Source of the DNA: CAIZQW01 sp037133395
Lineage (GTDB): Bacteria > Verrucomicrobiota > Kiritimatiellia > RFP12 > UBA1067
Length of the DNA stretch: 5,545 nt
Assembly: GCA_037133395.1 (NCBI GenBank)
Contig: JBAXOG010000225.1
Span: 1-5,545, forward strand
Reading direction: 5' to 3'
Part shown: positions 5,530-5,545 of the stretch, piece after piece
Layout of the letters: every line of letters begins with the position of its first letter
How positions within the stretch are numbered: the stretch's first letter is position 1
Notes under the pieces: generated by a model
Seen by the model: the letters and a program-made list of their open reading frames with translations, nothing else
The model's database searches: none
Told to the model about the DNA's origin: nothing
Program-made: the position numbers and the translations under genes

Positions 5530-5545
5530 GGAAATAAAAACCGGC

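Noticed and set aside
1..5545. Search for a defence system, CRISPR array, insertion sequence, riboswitch or RNA gene
   Set aside because: No tandem repeats with spacers, transposase or integrase motifs, tRNA-like folds or aptamer-like leaders were visible; the window is explained by metabolic and membrane genes.

Overview
The window reads as a bacterial chromosome segment of moderate GC content with tightly packed genes, Shine-Dalgarno starts and intrinsic terminators. I cannot name the species. The mix of a very long, cysteine-rich acyl-CoA dehydrogenase with de novo NAD and CoA genes would suit an anaerobic or fermentative bacterium, perhaps from the PVC group or the deltaproteobacteria, but this placement is a low-confidence inference. 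There is no transposase, integrase, CRISPR array, tRNA or rRNA.

Left part (1-3174), all on the minus strand and transcribed right to left: a 73-residue single-span membrane protein of unknown function, a rhomboid-family intramembrane serine protease, nadC (quinolinate phosphoribosyltransferase), coaX (type III pantothenate kinase), then a signal-peptide-bearing cupin resembling D-lyxose isomerases that runs off the left edge. The first four are 20 bp apart, overlapping, and 10 bp apart in turn, so they look like one operon combining NAD and CoA cofactor synthesis with a membrane protease. The cupin lies 53 bp after coaX and has its own good sigma70-type promoter, whose -35 box overlaps the coaX stop codon.

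Middle (3175-3328): a 154-bp divergent intergenic region holding a plausible promoter for the rightward gene and a much less clear start signal for the leftward operon.

Right part (3329-5545), plus strand: one large gene for a 696-residue acyl-CoA dehydrogenase-family flavoenzyme. It retains the catalytic glutamate but carries an insertion in its helical C-terminal domain and a C-terminal extension of about 190 residues. It is followed by an intrinsic terminator and then by a second, opposite-facing terminator with a perfect 12-bp stem, which implies a convergent gene just beyond the right edge.

Most of the window is ordinary housekeeping. The points deserving a second look are the enlarged dehydrogenase, the exported lyxose-isomerase-like cupin with a palindrome on its promoter, and the start region of the small membrane protein.
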